From Pseudoalteromonas rubra (lineage in GTDB: Bacteria; Pseudomonadota; Gammaproteobacteria; Enterobacterales; Alteromonadaceae): a DNA stretch of 64,000 bases. A program made the position numbers and the translations under genes. The notes beneath the pieces were generated by a model, which worked only from the letters and a program-made list of their open reading frames with translations, was not told where the DNA came from and searched no databases. The stretch lies in NCBI RefSeq assembly GCF_005887115.1, contig NZ_PNCJ01000017.1:310001-374000 (forward strand), given 5' to 3'. Positions 19,366-28,077 of this stretch are shown in pieces (within the stretch, counting starts at the first letter, position 1; each line of letters begins with the position of its first letter).

Positions 19366-19388
19366 ATGGTGATAAGTTACATCACCAT
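19366..19388. promoter_or_regulatory. 8-bp inverted repeat in the galU leader
   Basis: ATGGTGAT and ATCACCAT flank AAGTTAC, ending 23 bases before the galU ATG. It may be an operator or an mRNA leader hairpin. Confidence 0.4.
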
Positions 19389-19411
19389 CTCAACGCAATA
19401 ATGGATGAACT

Positions 19412-20287
19412 ATGAAAGCTGTAATACCTGTCGCTGGACTTGGTACACGCATGTTACCTATGACTAAGGCTATTCCAAAGGAAATGTTGCCTGTGGTCGA
19501 TAAACCTCTCATTCAGTATATAGTGAAAGAATGTGCAGCTGCGGGTATTTCTGAAATTGTTTTAGTCACTCACTCTTCAAAAAATGCGATTGAAAATCAC
19601 TTTGATACCAGCTTTGAGCTTGAAGCAACACTAGAGATGCGGGTAAAGCGTACTCTGCTTGAAGAAGTGCGCTCAATTTGCCCAGAGGGCGTGACAATTA
19701 TGCACGTCAGGCAGGGTGAAGCTAAGGGGCTCGGACATGCGGTATTATGCGCTAAGCCGATTGTTGGTGATGACGACTTTGTAGTGGTTTTACCTGATGT
19801 GATCCTGGATGAATATACTGCTGATCAATGCAAAGAGAACCTGGCTGCTATGGTCAACAGGTTTGTTGAGACCAAGCGAAGCCAGATTATGCTTGAACCT
19901 GTGCCTCGCGAAGACGTAAATAAATATGGTATTGCAGATATTCAGGGAGTGGAGTTAAAGCCAGGCGAAAGTGCACCTATTAACCACATGGTTGAGAAGC
20001 CTGCGGTTGATAAAGCGCCTTCTAACCTTGCGGTTGTTGGCCGTTATGTTTTGTCACGCAATATTTGGCCTCTACTTGAGCGTACGCCGCTTGGGGCAGG
20101 TGGTGAGATCCAGTTAACCGACGCGATTGATATGCTGATGGAAAACGAGAGCGTAGAAGCTTTCCATATGAGCGGCCGTGCGCATGACTGCGGTGACAAA
20201 ATGGGCTACCTGAAAGCCATCGTAGAATATGCGATGCGTGATGAAAAACTGGGTGAAGAATTTAGCCAGTTTGTGAGGTCACTCTGA
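19412..20287 (+). CDS. galU: UTP-glucose-1-phosphate uridylyltransferase
   Basis: GalU makes UDP-glucose for LPS, capsule, galactose use and trehalose. The nucleotide-binding start is [20 protein letters not shown]; substrate-binding VVLPDVILD and the [19 protein letters not shown] segment (catalytic Lys in EKP) are intact. At 291 residues it is close to the family norm. It is monocistronic, flanked by inverted repeats on both sides. Confidence 0.97.
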   Translation: MKAVIPVAGLGTRMLPMTKAIPKEMLPVVDKPLIQYIVKECAAAGISEIVLVTHSSKNAIENHFDTSFELEATLEMRVKRTLLEEVRSICPEGVTIMHVRQGEAKGLGHAVLCAKPIVGDDDFVVVLPDVILDEYTADQCKENLAAMVNRFVETKRSQIMLEPVPREDVNKYGIADIQGVELKPGESAPINHMVEKPAVDKAPSNLAVVGRYVLSRNIWPLLERTPLGAGGEIQLTDAIDMLMENESVEAFHMSGRAHDCGDKMGYLKAIVEYAMRDEKLGEEFSQFVRSL

Positions 20288-20411
20288 GCATACTTTAGTT
20301 GCCGCCCCTGAGATGAAAATATCTCGGCGGTAGCCCGGCAAAATTCGCGACTCTATGCCTAACATTCAGTTTGTACTAGAGAAGCTTTAAGCACTGTTAT
20401 CTGCAGGATGA

Positions 20412-20445
20412 ATCCCTTCAATTAGTTATGTGTAATTGAAGGGAT
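20412..20445. repeat. Perfect 13-bp inverted repeat, 8-base loop, after galU
   Basis: ATCCCTTCAATTA (20412-20424) and TAATTGAAGGGAT (20433-20445) are exact complements around GTTATGTG. There is no T-tract. The galU-esterase gap (20288-20599, 312 bases) also holds an imperfect hairpin at about 20302-20331 (CCGCC/GGCGG and GAGAT/ATCTC pairs), and no gene. Confidence 0.8.
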
Positions 20446-20599
20446 ATAACGACCCAGATAATTAAGCCCGGCCCAGAGTCGGTTTTTTATATCCAGATGC
20501 TCTACCCTCTGATCAGCGTTTTATCAGCAAAATTTCAACCTTTGCTCAGGCATTATTGTGTCTCCTCGGTTAGCTTAAAACACTCACAAAGGAGCCAAT

Positions 20600-21718
20600 A
20601 TGAACTATCTCAAATTTCTAACTATTATTTTTTTATTTATAATATCCAATAGCTTAATAGCGGCAGGTATCCAATCTGAGAAGCATACGATCAGTTTTCA
20701 TTCCGCTATTTTAAAGACGCAGGTTGAGACCGAAGTTTATTTGCCAAAAGGCTATTCTGATCACCTTCAGGAACGTTACCCAGTAATCATCACCTCATCT
20801 GGTGATAGCCGTATTGAAGCACTGCGAGCCCAGATTGACTGGTTGAGTCATGCTGACTTTGGTCCCATGCCGAAAGTCATACTCCTGCGTATTCCGAATA
20901 TTCAAGCGGCAATACCGAAGCAGGCTCAGCAAGGCAGCATGGACCAGTTATTAGGTAATATATTGGTTCAGGAACTGTTACCGTATCTGGAAGTGCATTA
21001 TAGAGCTGCACCTTTCAGAGTGCTGGAGGGATTCTCAACTTGGGCAAATCAATCTTTATACTTGTTTAGTCATTTTCCTGAAGTGTATCAGGCGGCTATT
21101 CTAATCAATCCAGCTTGGGAGTTGGAAGACAAAATTTGGTCTGAAGATATACAAAGCAGGCTGATGGTTGGCCTGAAGCAGCGCTACTTATATCTCAGCT
21201 TGGGAAATTTTGCCAACAATCGCCCTTATTTTGACGCCCTGGTTAGTAAGTTAAAAACTCGGGAACACGTGTTGCTTACAGATCTGAGTGAAGAAAATTA
21301 CCTGGGTGCAGTGCAGATTGCCTTCTATCATGGGGTTGAAGCATTATTTTCGGATCGTCAAATCACTGACTTTTCTCCTTTTGCAGAACAAGGAATCAGT
21401 GGGTTACAGGCATATTATCGTAAGTTGAAAAGTAAGTATGGATATGACATTCCAGTGTCTGGCAGCCTGGCCGGCCTGGCACTGTACTATATGGAACAAG
21501 GGCTGAGTAAACATGCGCTGCCTGTCTATGAAGAGCTTATCAAGCAGGCCCCTGAGGAGCTTCACTATCGTATCCGTTATGCACAAGCGCTTAACGTGAA
21601 TGGAAAACGTGTACTGTCGAAAGAGGTCTTTGAGCAAGCGCTTGTTAAGGCGAAAGCTCAACGGGATGAGCGTGCCATTGACTATATTCAGGCACAGCTT
21701 AAGACAGCTCACTTCTAG
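20600..21718 (+). CDS. Secreted esterase-like alpha/beta hydrolase with TPR-like tail
   Basis: A 372-residue protein with a signal peptide (1-21). It resembles the putative esterase family (PF00756; esterase D/ferri-enterobactin esterase type): a beta-rich N-terminal segment with TEVYLPKGY, a long hydrolase core, and the nucleophile region RVLEGFSTWANQSL, where Ser146 occupies the GxSxGG position but the glycines after it are replaced. The C-terminal 90 residues look like helical TPR-type repeats (ALYYMEQGLSKHALPVYEEL and the next pair). The substrate is unknown. A good ribosome-binding AAAGGAG precedes the ATG. It converges on the membrane regulator gene with 4 bases between stops. Confidence 0.7.
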   Translation: MNYLKFLTIIFLFIISNSLIAAGIQSEKHTISFHSAILKTQVETEVYLPKGYSDHLQERYPVIITSSGDSRIEALRAQIDWLSHADFGPMPKVILLRIPNIQAAIPKQAQQGSMDQLLGNILVQELLPYLEVHYRAAPFRVLEGFSTWANQSLYLFSHFPEVYQAAILINPAWELEDKIWSEDIQSRLMVGLKQRYLYLSLGNFANNRPYFDALVSKLKTREHVLLTDLSEENYLGAVQIAFYHGVEALFSDRQITDFSPFAEQGISGLQAYYRKLKSKYGYDIPVSGSLAGLALYYMEQGLSKHALPVYEELIKQAPEELHYRIRYAQALNVNGKRVLSKEVFEQALVKAKAQRDERAIDYIQAQLKTAHF

Positions 21719-21722
21719 CTAT

Positions 21723-23687
21723 CTAATGATTGCTCTTGGCGAGTTTAAGTCTGAGTAACGTGCTGCTGGGCGCCTGGTTTGTCAAATCTAACACTTTGAG
21801 CGGTGCACTGAAAGCATCGCTTAGCAACTGAAAGTCAGAGTTCGGTTTGGTTAAACTTATACTTTCCATAGTTACAGGGTCATATTGCCAGATAACCCCT
21901 TGTTTGTCCGGTAGCAATAATACGCCATGATGATAGAAAAAACGCCACTGTAGGTGTATATGTTGTATGTCAGACACAGGGGTGCTTGTGCCATTGCTCC
22001 ATTGCATTAAGTGCGGATGATCAGAGGTCGCGAATAGCAAGTTGCCTTGACGAGTGTATTGTGCCCAGTGAATAGGGCCTTCGAGCAAAGTGTGGTTTGT
22101 TGACTGTTGCGGTCTGAATAAGCTGACAGAGTTGTCGTGCGCAGTTAGCAGAAAGTGGCCCTGTGCGTCTTCATCTGATTGCATGAGTATAGAAGGCAGA
22201 ATATCGGTTTTTAGTGGTATGGTATACCCAGACAGATCCACGCTAAGCAACGCGTCCTGCGTGAGGGCATATAGCGAATGCCCTTCGTGATGCCAGACAA
22301 AAGAGAGAACTTCAGCACCTTTTGTGAGCTGCGTTAAAGCCCGGTCATGCCATACCCAAAGTTGTTGCTTGCCCGAGCGTACAGAGAGAAAAGCCACGGC
22401 CTCGCCATTGGGCTGAAAAAGAGCCAAATTATGAGCCGGATTGCCGAGAGCGACGGGGGTTGAAGCCCACTTTTCTCCCTGCTTGATATGTCGCATAATT
22501 TGGTTCGCTTGAGCGGCACGAGACAATAGAAGCTCACCTGTGTGGGTCACAGCGCTGAGATTGAGCTGTCCACTTCCATGTAAAGTCAAAGAGTAAGGGG
22601 CATTGTCAGGAGGGTAGAAGTGAAGTTGGTCGCGAATACTCTGTACTAAGGTCTCATCAGGCAGCACCAGAGGCTGTGAAGCGTCAAAGGGGTCATAACT
22701 TAACGCTATCTGTTTAACGAGTTCAGGGTGTATACCTTCGTATCTTATGTGCCACAGCTGAGCGGTGTTATTGATGTCTTTACCACTGATAAACAACTGA
22801 TCTGCCTGGTTTGAAAAAGCGGCTACTTGTTGTATTTCTTTGGGAAGTCGCAGGCGCTGAGCCTTAGCTCCTGGTACCAGCTGGTGACGCCAGAGTGTAA
22901 TATGACGGTGATTATCCTCCTGACCATAGATAATCTCTCGACTAGTGCGCCATCGAGCAAAACGGAACCGGTTTTTCTGGCATGGCAGTAAAGCCTGACT
23001 GGTCTGTGTGGTGAGATCGATACGTCGTAACTGAGCGCATTTGGTTTGCTGGTATATAGTCTGTTCTGAAACGAGTAAGGTACGTCCATCTGGCGAAAAG
23101 GCTGGAGTATCGACAAATGAATGAGCCTGGTGCAAGACTTCTGCTGGACCATGTAATGTTGCCCGTAGCATCAGTTGTGTGGAATTTTGCTCTTCTCCAT
23201 GGCGTACATACACCAACTTTTCGTTATAGATATTGCTTTGACTTTCATTGCCCGACTCATAGCTATCGGATAGTAGTTGGGCTATACGGTATGGTGGTTT
23301 TTCGCTGGGCCATAAAACACCTGCAAGTACGAGCATCATTAGCAATACAGCAATTGGATATAGATAGTTTGCTTGCCTTGAAACCCGTGTTGTTGGTGAT
23401 ATTTGCAGTCTGTAACCAAGCTTGGGGAAGGTTTTAATCAGGGTTTTACTATCATCACCGAGGTGCTTTCTTAATTGCGTGATACACCTTTGTACCGCAT
23501 TAGGCCCAACCACGACATCGGCCCAGACGGTATCCAGTATTTTTTCAGTGGAGAGCAATTGGCCTTCAGCATCAAGCAGGGCGTTTAGCACGGCAAGCAC
23601 TTTGGGTTCCAGCACACTCACTTCACCTTGGTAGCTGATTTCACCGCTGTGTAAGTTTATCTCTCTGTGATTAATACTGACTATCAT
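21723..23687 (-). CDS. ToxR/CadC-type membrane transcriptional regulator with beta-propeller-like periplasmic part
   Basis: A 654-residue one-component regulator. Residues 1-97 are an OmpR-type winged helix (VLNALLDAEGQLLSTEKIL, NAVQRCITQLRKHLGDD, IKTFPKLGYRL). A single membrane helix spans about 108-126. The 525-residue periplasmic part is rich in beta strands with TolB/WD-like blades, such as TPAFSPDGRTLLVSEQ and LALFQPNGEAVAFLS. A ligand signal outside would control DNA binding inside without phosphorylation. The start overlaps the stop of the recombinase-like gene by 4 bases (ATGA), so the two are translationally coupled. The target promoter is unknown; the convergent esterase is one candidate. 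Confidence 0.82.
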   Translation of the reverse strand: MIVSINHREINLHSGEISYQGEVSVLEPKVLAVLNALLDAEGQLLSTEKILDTVWADVVVGPNAVQRCITQLRKHLGDDSKTLIKTFPKLGYRLQISPTTRVSRQANYLYPIAVLLMMLVLAGVLWPSEKPPYRIAQLLSDSYESGNESQSNIYNEKLVYVRHGEEQNSTQLMLRATLHGPAEVLHQAHSFVDTPAFSPDGRTLLVSEQTIYQQTKCAQLRRIDLTTQTSQALLPCQKNRFRFARWRTSREIIYGQEDNHRHITLWRHQLVPGAKAQRLRLPKEIQQVAAFSNQADQLFISGKDINNTAQLWHIRYEGIHPELVKQIALSYDPFDASQPLVLPDETLVQSIRDQLHFYPPDNAPYSLTLHGSGQLNLSAVTHTGELLLSRAAQANQIMRHIKQGEKWASTPVALGNPAHNLALFQPNGEAVAFLSVRSGKQQLWVWHDRALTQLTKGAEVLSFVWHHEGHSLYALTQDALLSVDLSGYTIPLKTDILPSILMQSDEDAQGHFLLTAHDNSVSLFRPQQSTNHTLLEGPIHWAQYTRQGNLLFATSDHPHLMQWSNGTSTPVSDIQHIHLQWRFFYHHGVLLLPDKQGVIWQYDPVTMESISLTKPNSDFQLLSDAFSAPLKVLDLTNQAPSSTLLRLKLAKSNH

Positions 23688-24367
23688 TGTCCATGACGCT
23701 CCGTAAAGCGCTGCCAGTGAATATTGGGATTAATCACTCTCACCTGTGTGAGTATTTGCTTGAGTTGCTGAGCTTTGGGTTGCTGAAGGATCTGGCCATC
23801 ATTTTTCAGGCCCAGCAAATACAGCATGGCGGCTTTGTTACCCTGCTGGATAGCTGAGATGTGTACCTGCTGCTCAAAGTTCAGTCTCAAGCTGCTGATA
23901 GCAGTTTTCATACCTTGCTGGTCGACATTGGGCAGACCACACTTTTGTAAGTAACCCAGTCGTTCACCTTCTCCGGAAAACCAGATCCTGACTTTTTCAC
24001 TGAAGCGGCCTGATTTAGCGGGTAAATCAAACATCAGCCGGCTGTGGCCTTGTTGTTCTAAGAAGTGTAGATAGTCCTGTAATCCGGCGTGCCATAGTGC
24101 AGGGTGAATGGGCACAAAGCGGGCCTGTAACTTACCATGAGTATGGAAGGTAAAACCGTGAACCTGCTCTTGTTTGCTGATATCTGAAAACGTTAAATTG
24201 CCAATCTCGTCGCTGTAGGCACCGGTGTAATATGCCAGCACAGGCAACCAGAAGTGCCAATGCTTCGGCTGTTCACGCTTTTGTTTTTCATCACCATAAA
24301 TGTAGCCGTTAAACAGGGTGTACAGCTCCATATTGGAAAATGCGCGTCGGCCTAAGTGAGATTTCAT
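23684..24367 (-). CDS. Degenerate tyrosine recombinase catalytic-domain protein
   Basis: A 227-residue protein that aligns by eye to the catalytic domain of phage-type integrases: HFWLPVLAYYTGAYSDEIG matches the usual YTGAR-xxEI block, and KLQARFVPIHPALWHAGLQ matches K-xxxR-xVPIHP. Catalytic residues are missing. The first Arg is Tyr51, the HxxRH box reads ISSLRLNF (only Arg161 kept), and no clear nucleophile Tyr context follows. The N-terminal core-binding domain is absent. It should therefore not recombine DNA but may still bind it or a partner. It is coupled to the downstream membrane regulator. The start ATG has a weak ribosome-binding site, and a 10-base palindrome ATAGCGCTAT lies just upstream. 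Fold assignment is by motif only. Confidence 0.7.
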   Translation of the reverse strand: MKSHLGRRAFSNMELYTLFNGYIYGDEKQKREQPKHWHFWLPVLAYYTGAYSDEIGNLTFSDISKQEQVHGFTFHTHGKLQARFVPIHPALWHAGLQDYLHFLEQQGHSRLMFDLPAKSGRFSEKVRIWFSGEGERLGYLQKCGLPNVDQQGMKTAISSLRLNFEQQVHISAIQQGNKAAMLYLLGLKNDGQILQQPKAQQLKQILTQVRVINPNIHWQRFTERHGQ

Positions 24368-24501
24368 AAGATAGCGCTATACCTTGTGCCTAAATAGTTC
24401 ACACAATTCAAAGGATTACTAAGAATGAGTTGAGATAAGTTTATCGGCTTTTAGTAATAAGCAAAAGCTTAATCTCAATGTAGTAGCCAGATACTACCTA
24501 T

Positions 24502-24777
24502 TTAGCTGCGACTACGCGTATGATCGGCCAGGTAGGTTAAACAGGTGATCCGCAACAAAGAGGCCAGGTTTTTTACCTCGCCCTGACGCTCCAGCACCTC
24601 CTGGTAGAGGGTCGAGACAAACTCGGCCACGCTGAGCTGCTCTGCGGTTGCTATTTCTTGTAACAGCTCCCAGATCTGACGCTCCAGTGCCAGGCTGGTT
24701 ACGGCCCCCTGAATACGCATCGAGCGGCGTATTACCTCATAGCTGGCTGGATTGGCCGAGGCATATAATTCACACAT
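24502..24777 (-). CDS. Ribbon-helix-helix domain protein
   Basis: A 91-residue protein of the RHH_4 type. The core reads RIQGAVTSLALERQIWELL, an Arc/MetJ-like strand and helix, followed by EQLSVAEFVSTLYQEVL and NLASLLRITCLTYL. Such proteins are small DNA-binding regulators or antitoxin-like factors; no toxin gene is adjacent. The longer frame begins at 24798 within the divergent gene, but the ATG at 24777 has AAGGAG 7 bases upstream and is preferred. Only 14 bases separate this start from that of gloA on the other strand. Confidence 0.75.
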   Translation of the reverse strand: MCELYASANPASYEVIRRSMRIQGAVTSLALERQIWELLQEIATAEQLSVAEFVSTLYQEVLERQGEVKNLASLLRITCLTYLADHTRSRS

Positions 24778-24791
24778 AAGAGGACTCCTTG

Positions 24792-25187
24792 ATGGCAAAA
24801 CTCATTCACAGCATGGTTAGGGTAATGGACTTGCAAAAATCCCTGACATTTTATCACGATGTATTAGCACTGGGCGAGCGCAGGCGCATTGAGTTTGATG
24901 ATTTTAGCCTGGTTTACCTGGGTAACGATGAGGCTGAATTTGAATTAGAGCTTACCTGGAATCATGATACGCAGCAGCCCTATGAGTTAGGTAATGGCTA
25001 TGGTCATATTGCTGTGGTGGTGGATGATTTAGCCCCAGTGCATGCTAAGGCACAGGCGCTGGGTTACCAGCCCAAAGAGATGAAGTCGTTTTACAACGGC
25101 GATACGCTGGTAGCACGTTTTTTCTTTGTTGCCGATCCTGACGGCTACCAGATTGAAGTCATTGAACGTTCAGAGACGTTTAAGTAA
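24792..25187 (+). CDS. gloA: Lactoylglutathione lyase (glyoxalase I)
   Basis: A VOC-fold metalloenzyme that isomerises the hemithioacetal of methylglyoxal and glutathione to S-lactoylglutathione. The four metal ligands match E. coli GloA: His in KLIHSMVRV, Glu in EFELELTWN, His in GNGYGHIAV and Glu in YQIEVIE. Length is 131 residues. The frame opens one codon earlier with TTG; the ATG at 24792 with AGAGGA upstream is preferred. It faces recG, with a short tandem repeat array between them. Confidence 0.93.
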   Translation: MAKLIHSMVRVMDLQKSLTFYHDVLALGERRRIEFDDFSLVYLGNDEAEFELELTWNHDTQQPYELGNGYGHIAVVVDDLAPVHAKAQALGYQPKEMKSFYNGDTLVARFFFVADPDGYQIEVIERSETFK

Positions 25188-25188
25188 G

Positions 25189-25248
25189 CCATGGATAATC
25201 CGTGGATAATCCGTGGATAATCCGTGGCTAATCCATGACTAAGCCATG
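25189..25248. repeat. 11-bp tandem repeat array between gloA and recG
   Basis: Five units follow the pattern CCrTGGATAAT: 25189-25199 (CCATGGATAAT), 25200-25210 and 25211-25221 (identical CCGTGGATAAT), 25222-25232 (CCGTGGCTAAT) and 25233-25243 (CCATGACTAAG), then a partial CCATGG. The last units run into the final codons of recG. Confidence 0.9.
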
Positions 25249-27323
25249 GCAAATTCACTGCGGTTGGGCAGCCAGCGCTGAATCAGCGGCTCAACGGCTT
25301 GTGGGTGCTGTTGCAGCAAGGTGAAGGCCAGGCTGCGCACCTGAGGCAGCAGCACCTTGTCTCGGCTCAGATCGGCAATCTTCAGCTCGGCAAGGCCGGT
25401 CTGGCGAGTGCCCAGTACTTCGCCTGGACCGCGGATCTCCAGATCCCGTTCAGCAATCACAAAGCCATCATTGCTGTCGCGTAGCACACCCAGGCGCTTT
25501 TGCGCCGTTGCTGACAAAGGCGCATGATAAAGCAGCAAGCAATGCGATGCGATGTCACCACGGCCAACTCGGCCACGCAACTGGTGTAGCTGTGCAAGCC
25601 CCAGGCGTTCCGGGTTTTCTATGATGATCAGGCTGGCATTGGGCACATCAACGCCTACTTCAATGACAGTCGTTGCAACGAGCACATGACTTTGTGCCAG
25701 CTTAAAGTCCTGCATGATCTGCTGCTTTTCCTGCGCCTTCATACGGCCATGAACCAGGGCTATATTCAGCTCAGGCAGCGCTTTGGTGAGCTGCTCTGCG
25801 GTGTCTTCGGCTGCCTGACATTGCAAGGCTTCAGACTCGTCAATCAAAGTACAGACCCAATACACCTGTCGCTGTTGTTCAATACAGGCGCGTCGTACTC
25901 GCTCAATCACTTCTTCGCGGCGGGTATCCGGAACGGCAACGGTGGTGATGGGAGTGCGCCCTGGTGGCAGCTCATCGATCACTGAGGTTTCCAGATCGGC
26001 ATAGGCAGTCATGGCCAGTGTCCGTGGGATTGGCGTGGCCGTCATAACCAGCTGATGCGGATAGCAGTCGTTAAACTTGCCCTTTTCACGCAATGAGAGG
26101 CGCTGATGAACGCCAAAGCGGTGTTGTTCATCAATGATGATCAGGGCCAGATTGCTAAACTGCACTTGCTCCTGAAACAGCGCATGGGTGCCCACCACCA
26201 TTTGCGCCTGACCTGAGCTGATGCGCTCCAGTACTCGCTCGCGTTCCTTCCCTTTGGTTTTACCCGCCAGCCACACGACTTCAATACCCAATGTTGCAAA
26301 CCAGTTCTGGAAATTGATGTTGTGCTGCTCGGATAAAATTTCCGTTGGTGCCATCAATGCCACCTGGTAGCCCTTAGCAATGGCGGTCAGTGCACTTAAT
26401 GCTGCGACCAGGGTTTTACCTGAGCCAACATCACCCTGCACCAGGCGCATCATAGGGTAGGGCTGTTGCAAGTCGCCTTTGATCTCGGCCACCACCCGGC
26501 TTTGGGCCGCGGTAGGTTTAAAGGGAAGCTGAGCCAGAAACTCGGTTTCTAACAGATTATTAGGCGGCAGTGATACGGCCTTGACGGCCTGGCCTTGCTG
26601 CCTGAGTTGCAGCAGGCTAAGGTTTTGCGCCAGCAATTCTTCAAACGCAAGGCGTTGCTGCGCCGGGTGCTGACCCAACTCCAGCTGGTCCAGTGCGATG
26701 TTCTGGGGTGGCTGGTGGAGCGTCAGCAGGGCCTCTTTTAAGCTCAGCTGATTGGGACGGAACCGCTGCGGCAAATGATCGTCAATGTCGTATTTGTGCA
26801 GCAAGGCAACGGCCTGTTCGGCAATGGCACGAATGCTCAGTTGTTTAAGCCCTTCCGTCGTCGGATAAACCGGCGTGAGGGTGTCGGCGCCTTGCGGTGT
26901 ATCACTCAGTTCATCGCGAATACTGTATTCTGGGTGGGCCATTTCCAGGCCGACCCGGCCACGGCGTACTTCACCAAAACAGCGCATGATCTTGCCGCTT
27001 TGCATGGCATTTTTTTGTGCTGCACTGAAATTGAAAAAGCGCAAGGTAATACGGCCTGTACCGTCGTTTATCTGGCACACCAGCATACGGCGCTTGCCGA
27101 AAGTGATGTTAGCCTGCTCAATTTCGCCCTCCACACTCACATGAAGGTGTGGCATCAGTTCGGCGATGCGGTAAGTTCTGGCTCTGTCTTCATACCGCAA
27201 TGGCAGGTGAAACAACATGTCCTGCACACTGCGGATCCCCAATTTGGCCAGCCGCTCTGCGGCCTTAGGGCCGACTCCCTTGAGGTCGGTGATGGCGTAC
27301 TGGGCTAAATTGGGGTGCGACAT
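25239..27323 (-). CDS. recG: ATP-dependent DNA helicase RecG
   Basis: RecG remodels stalled replication forks and branch-migrates Holliday junctions. At 694 residues it matches E. coli RecG (693). The wedge domain is N-terminal (1-150); helicase motifs include Walker A GDVGSGKT, the DEQHRFG box, VMTATPIPRTLAM and the TRG region QLRGRVGRGD. It follows trmH with a 2-base gap, the gene pair known from the E. coli spoT operon. Its stop lies within the tandem repeat array. Confidence 0.98.
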   Translation of the reverse strand: MSHPNLAQYAITDLKGVGPKAAERLAKLGIRSVQDMLFHLPLRYEDRARTYRIAELMPHLHVSVEGEIEQANITFGKRRMLVCQINDGTGRITLRFFNFSAAQKNAMQSGKIMRCFGEVRRGRVGLEMAHPEYSIRDELSDTPQGADTLTPVYPTTEGLKQLSIRAIAEQAVALLHKYDIDDHLPQRFRPNQLSLKEALLTLHQPPQNIALDQLELGQHPAQQRLAFEELLAQNLSLLQLRQQGQAVKAVSLPPNNLLETEFLAQLPFKPTAAQSRVVAEIKGDLQQPYPMMRLVQGDVGSGKTLVAALSALTAIAKGYQVALMAPTEILSEQHNINFQNWFATLGIEVVWLAGKTKGKERERVLERISSGQAQMVVGTHALFQEQVQFSNLALIIIDEQHRFGVHQRLSLREKGKFNDCYPHQLVMTATPIPRTLAMTAYADLETSVIDELPPGRTPITTVAVPDTRREEVIERVRRACIEQQRQVYWVCTLIDESEALQCQAAEDTAEQLTKALPELNIALVHGRMKAQEKQQIMQDFKLAQSHVLVATTVIEVGVDVPNASLIIIENPERLGLAQLHQLRGRVGRGDIASHCLLLYHAPLSATAQKRLGVLRDSNDGFVIAERDLEIRGPGEVLGTRQTGLAELKIADLSRDKVLLPQVRSLAFTLLQQHPQAVEPLIQRWLPNRSEFAMA

Positions 27324-27325
27324 AA

Positions 27326-28024
27326 TTATCCTTTTTGACTGAACTTCAGTGTGTTCCAGAAAGCCTCGTCGGCGACGATCTCCCCAACTTCATCCAGCGC
27401 CGGGTAGGGCAGGCCTTTTTCTACGCAGCGATTGGCAATGATCGGGTGACAGCCTTCAAACAATAGCTTATGTTTAATCGCCGGGTCGAGCATATCGTTG
27501 CGCTGATACAGCCCCGCTACTTCACGTTGGCGCTGTGCTTCATATAATATCAGTGCTGCGGCTACAGAGACATTTAACGACTGCACCATACCTGCCATTG
27601 GAATCACGATATGCTGATCGGCATGTTCCAGTGCCCGGTCTGAGATCCCTAAACGTTCCTGCCCAACAATAACGGCAGTCGGTTTAGTATAATCAATCTC
27701 GCGAAAATCTACGGCGGTATCGCTGAGGTTTGTGGCCAGCAGTTGAATACCCGGGTTTTGCGCACGGATCGCGGCAACGGCCTGATCTATGTCGTCATGC
27801 ATATGGGTTTCTACCCAGTTTTTACTGCCACCTGAGGTGTTATTGGTCAGGCGTCTTTGTTCCTGCGGCCACACCGCATGAACATGATGGCAGCCGACCG
27901 CATCGGCTGTGCGCACTATTGCCGACAGATTGTGATGCTTGTGGACTTCATCCAGGCACACAGTTAAATCAGTCTGGCGTTGATCCAAAATGCGCTTAAC
28001 GCGCTGAAAACGGTTTTCTTCCAT
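27326..28024 (-). CDS. trmH: tRNA (guanosine-18-2'-O)-methyltransferase TrmH
   Basis: A SPOUT-class methyltransferase that makes Gm18 in tRNA. Conserved parts are HNLSAIVRTADAVG (motif 1 with catalytic Arg), VIVGQERLGIS (motif 2) and IPMAGMVQSLNVSVAAALIL (motif 3, knot). Length is 232 residues from ATG at 28024; the frame also has a TTG one codon upstream. It lies directly before recG. In E. coli spoT is immediately upstream, but here spoT lies about 4 kb away. Confidence 0.95.
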   Translation of the reverse strand: MEENRFQRVKRILDQRQTDLTVCLDEVHKHHNLSAIVRTADAVGCHHVHAVWPQEQRRLTNNTSGGSKNWVETHMHDDIDQAVAAIRAQNPGIQLLATNLSDTAVDFREIDYTKPTAVIVGQERLGISDRALEHADQHIVIPMAGMVQSLNVSVAAALILYEAQRQREVAGLYQRNDMLDPAIKHKLLFEGCHPIIANRCVEKGLPYPALDEVGEIVADEAFWNTLKFSQKG

Positions 28025-28077
28025 CAATTACAGCTCTTAACTACTAAATTGCCGCGATTATAACAAAAAGCGCCTCT

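Noticed and set aside
20446..20599. Terminator at GTCGGTTTTTT after galU
   Set aside because: The stem before the T run is only three pairs long, so it is not reliable.
23684..24798. Integrative element marked by the integrase-like gene
   Set aside because: The domain lacks catalytic residues, there is no tRNA, attachment repeat or phage gene nearby, and the flanking genes look native.
25189..25248. CRISPR-like repeats
   Set aside because: Units are 11 bases, directly adjacent with no spacers, and no cas gene is near.
26775..27308. 177-codon open frame antisense to recG
   Set aside because: Covered by a full-length RecG; no ribosome-binding site or family resemblance.
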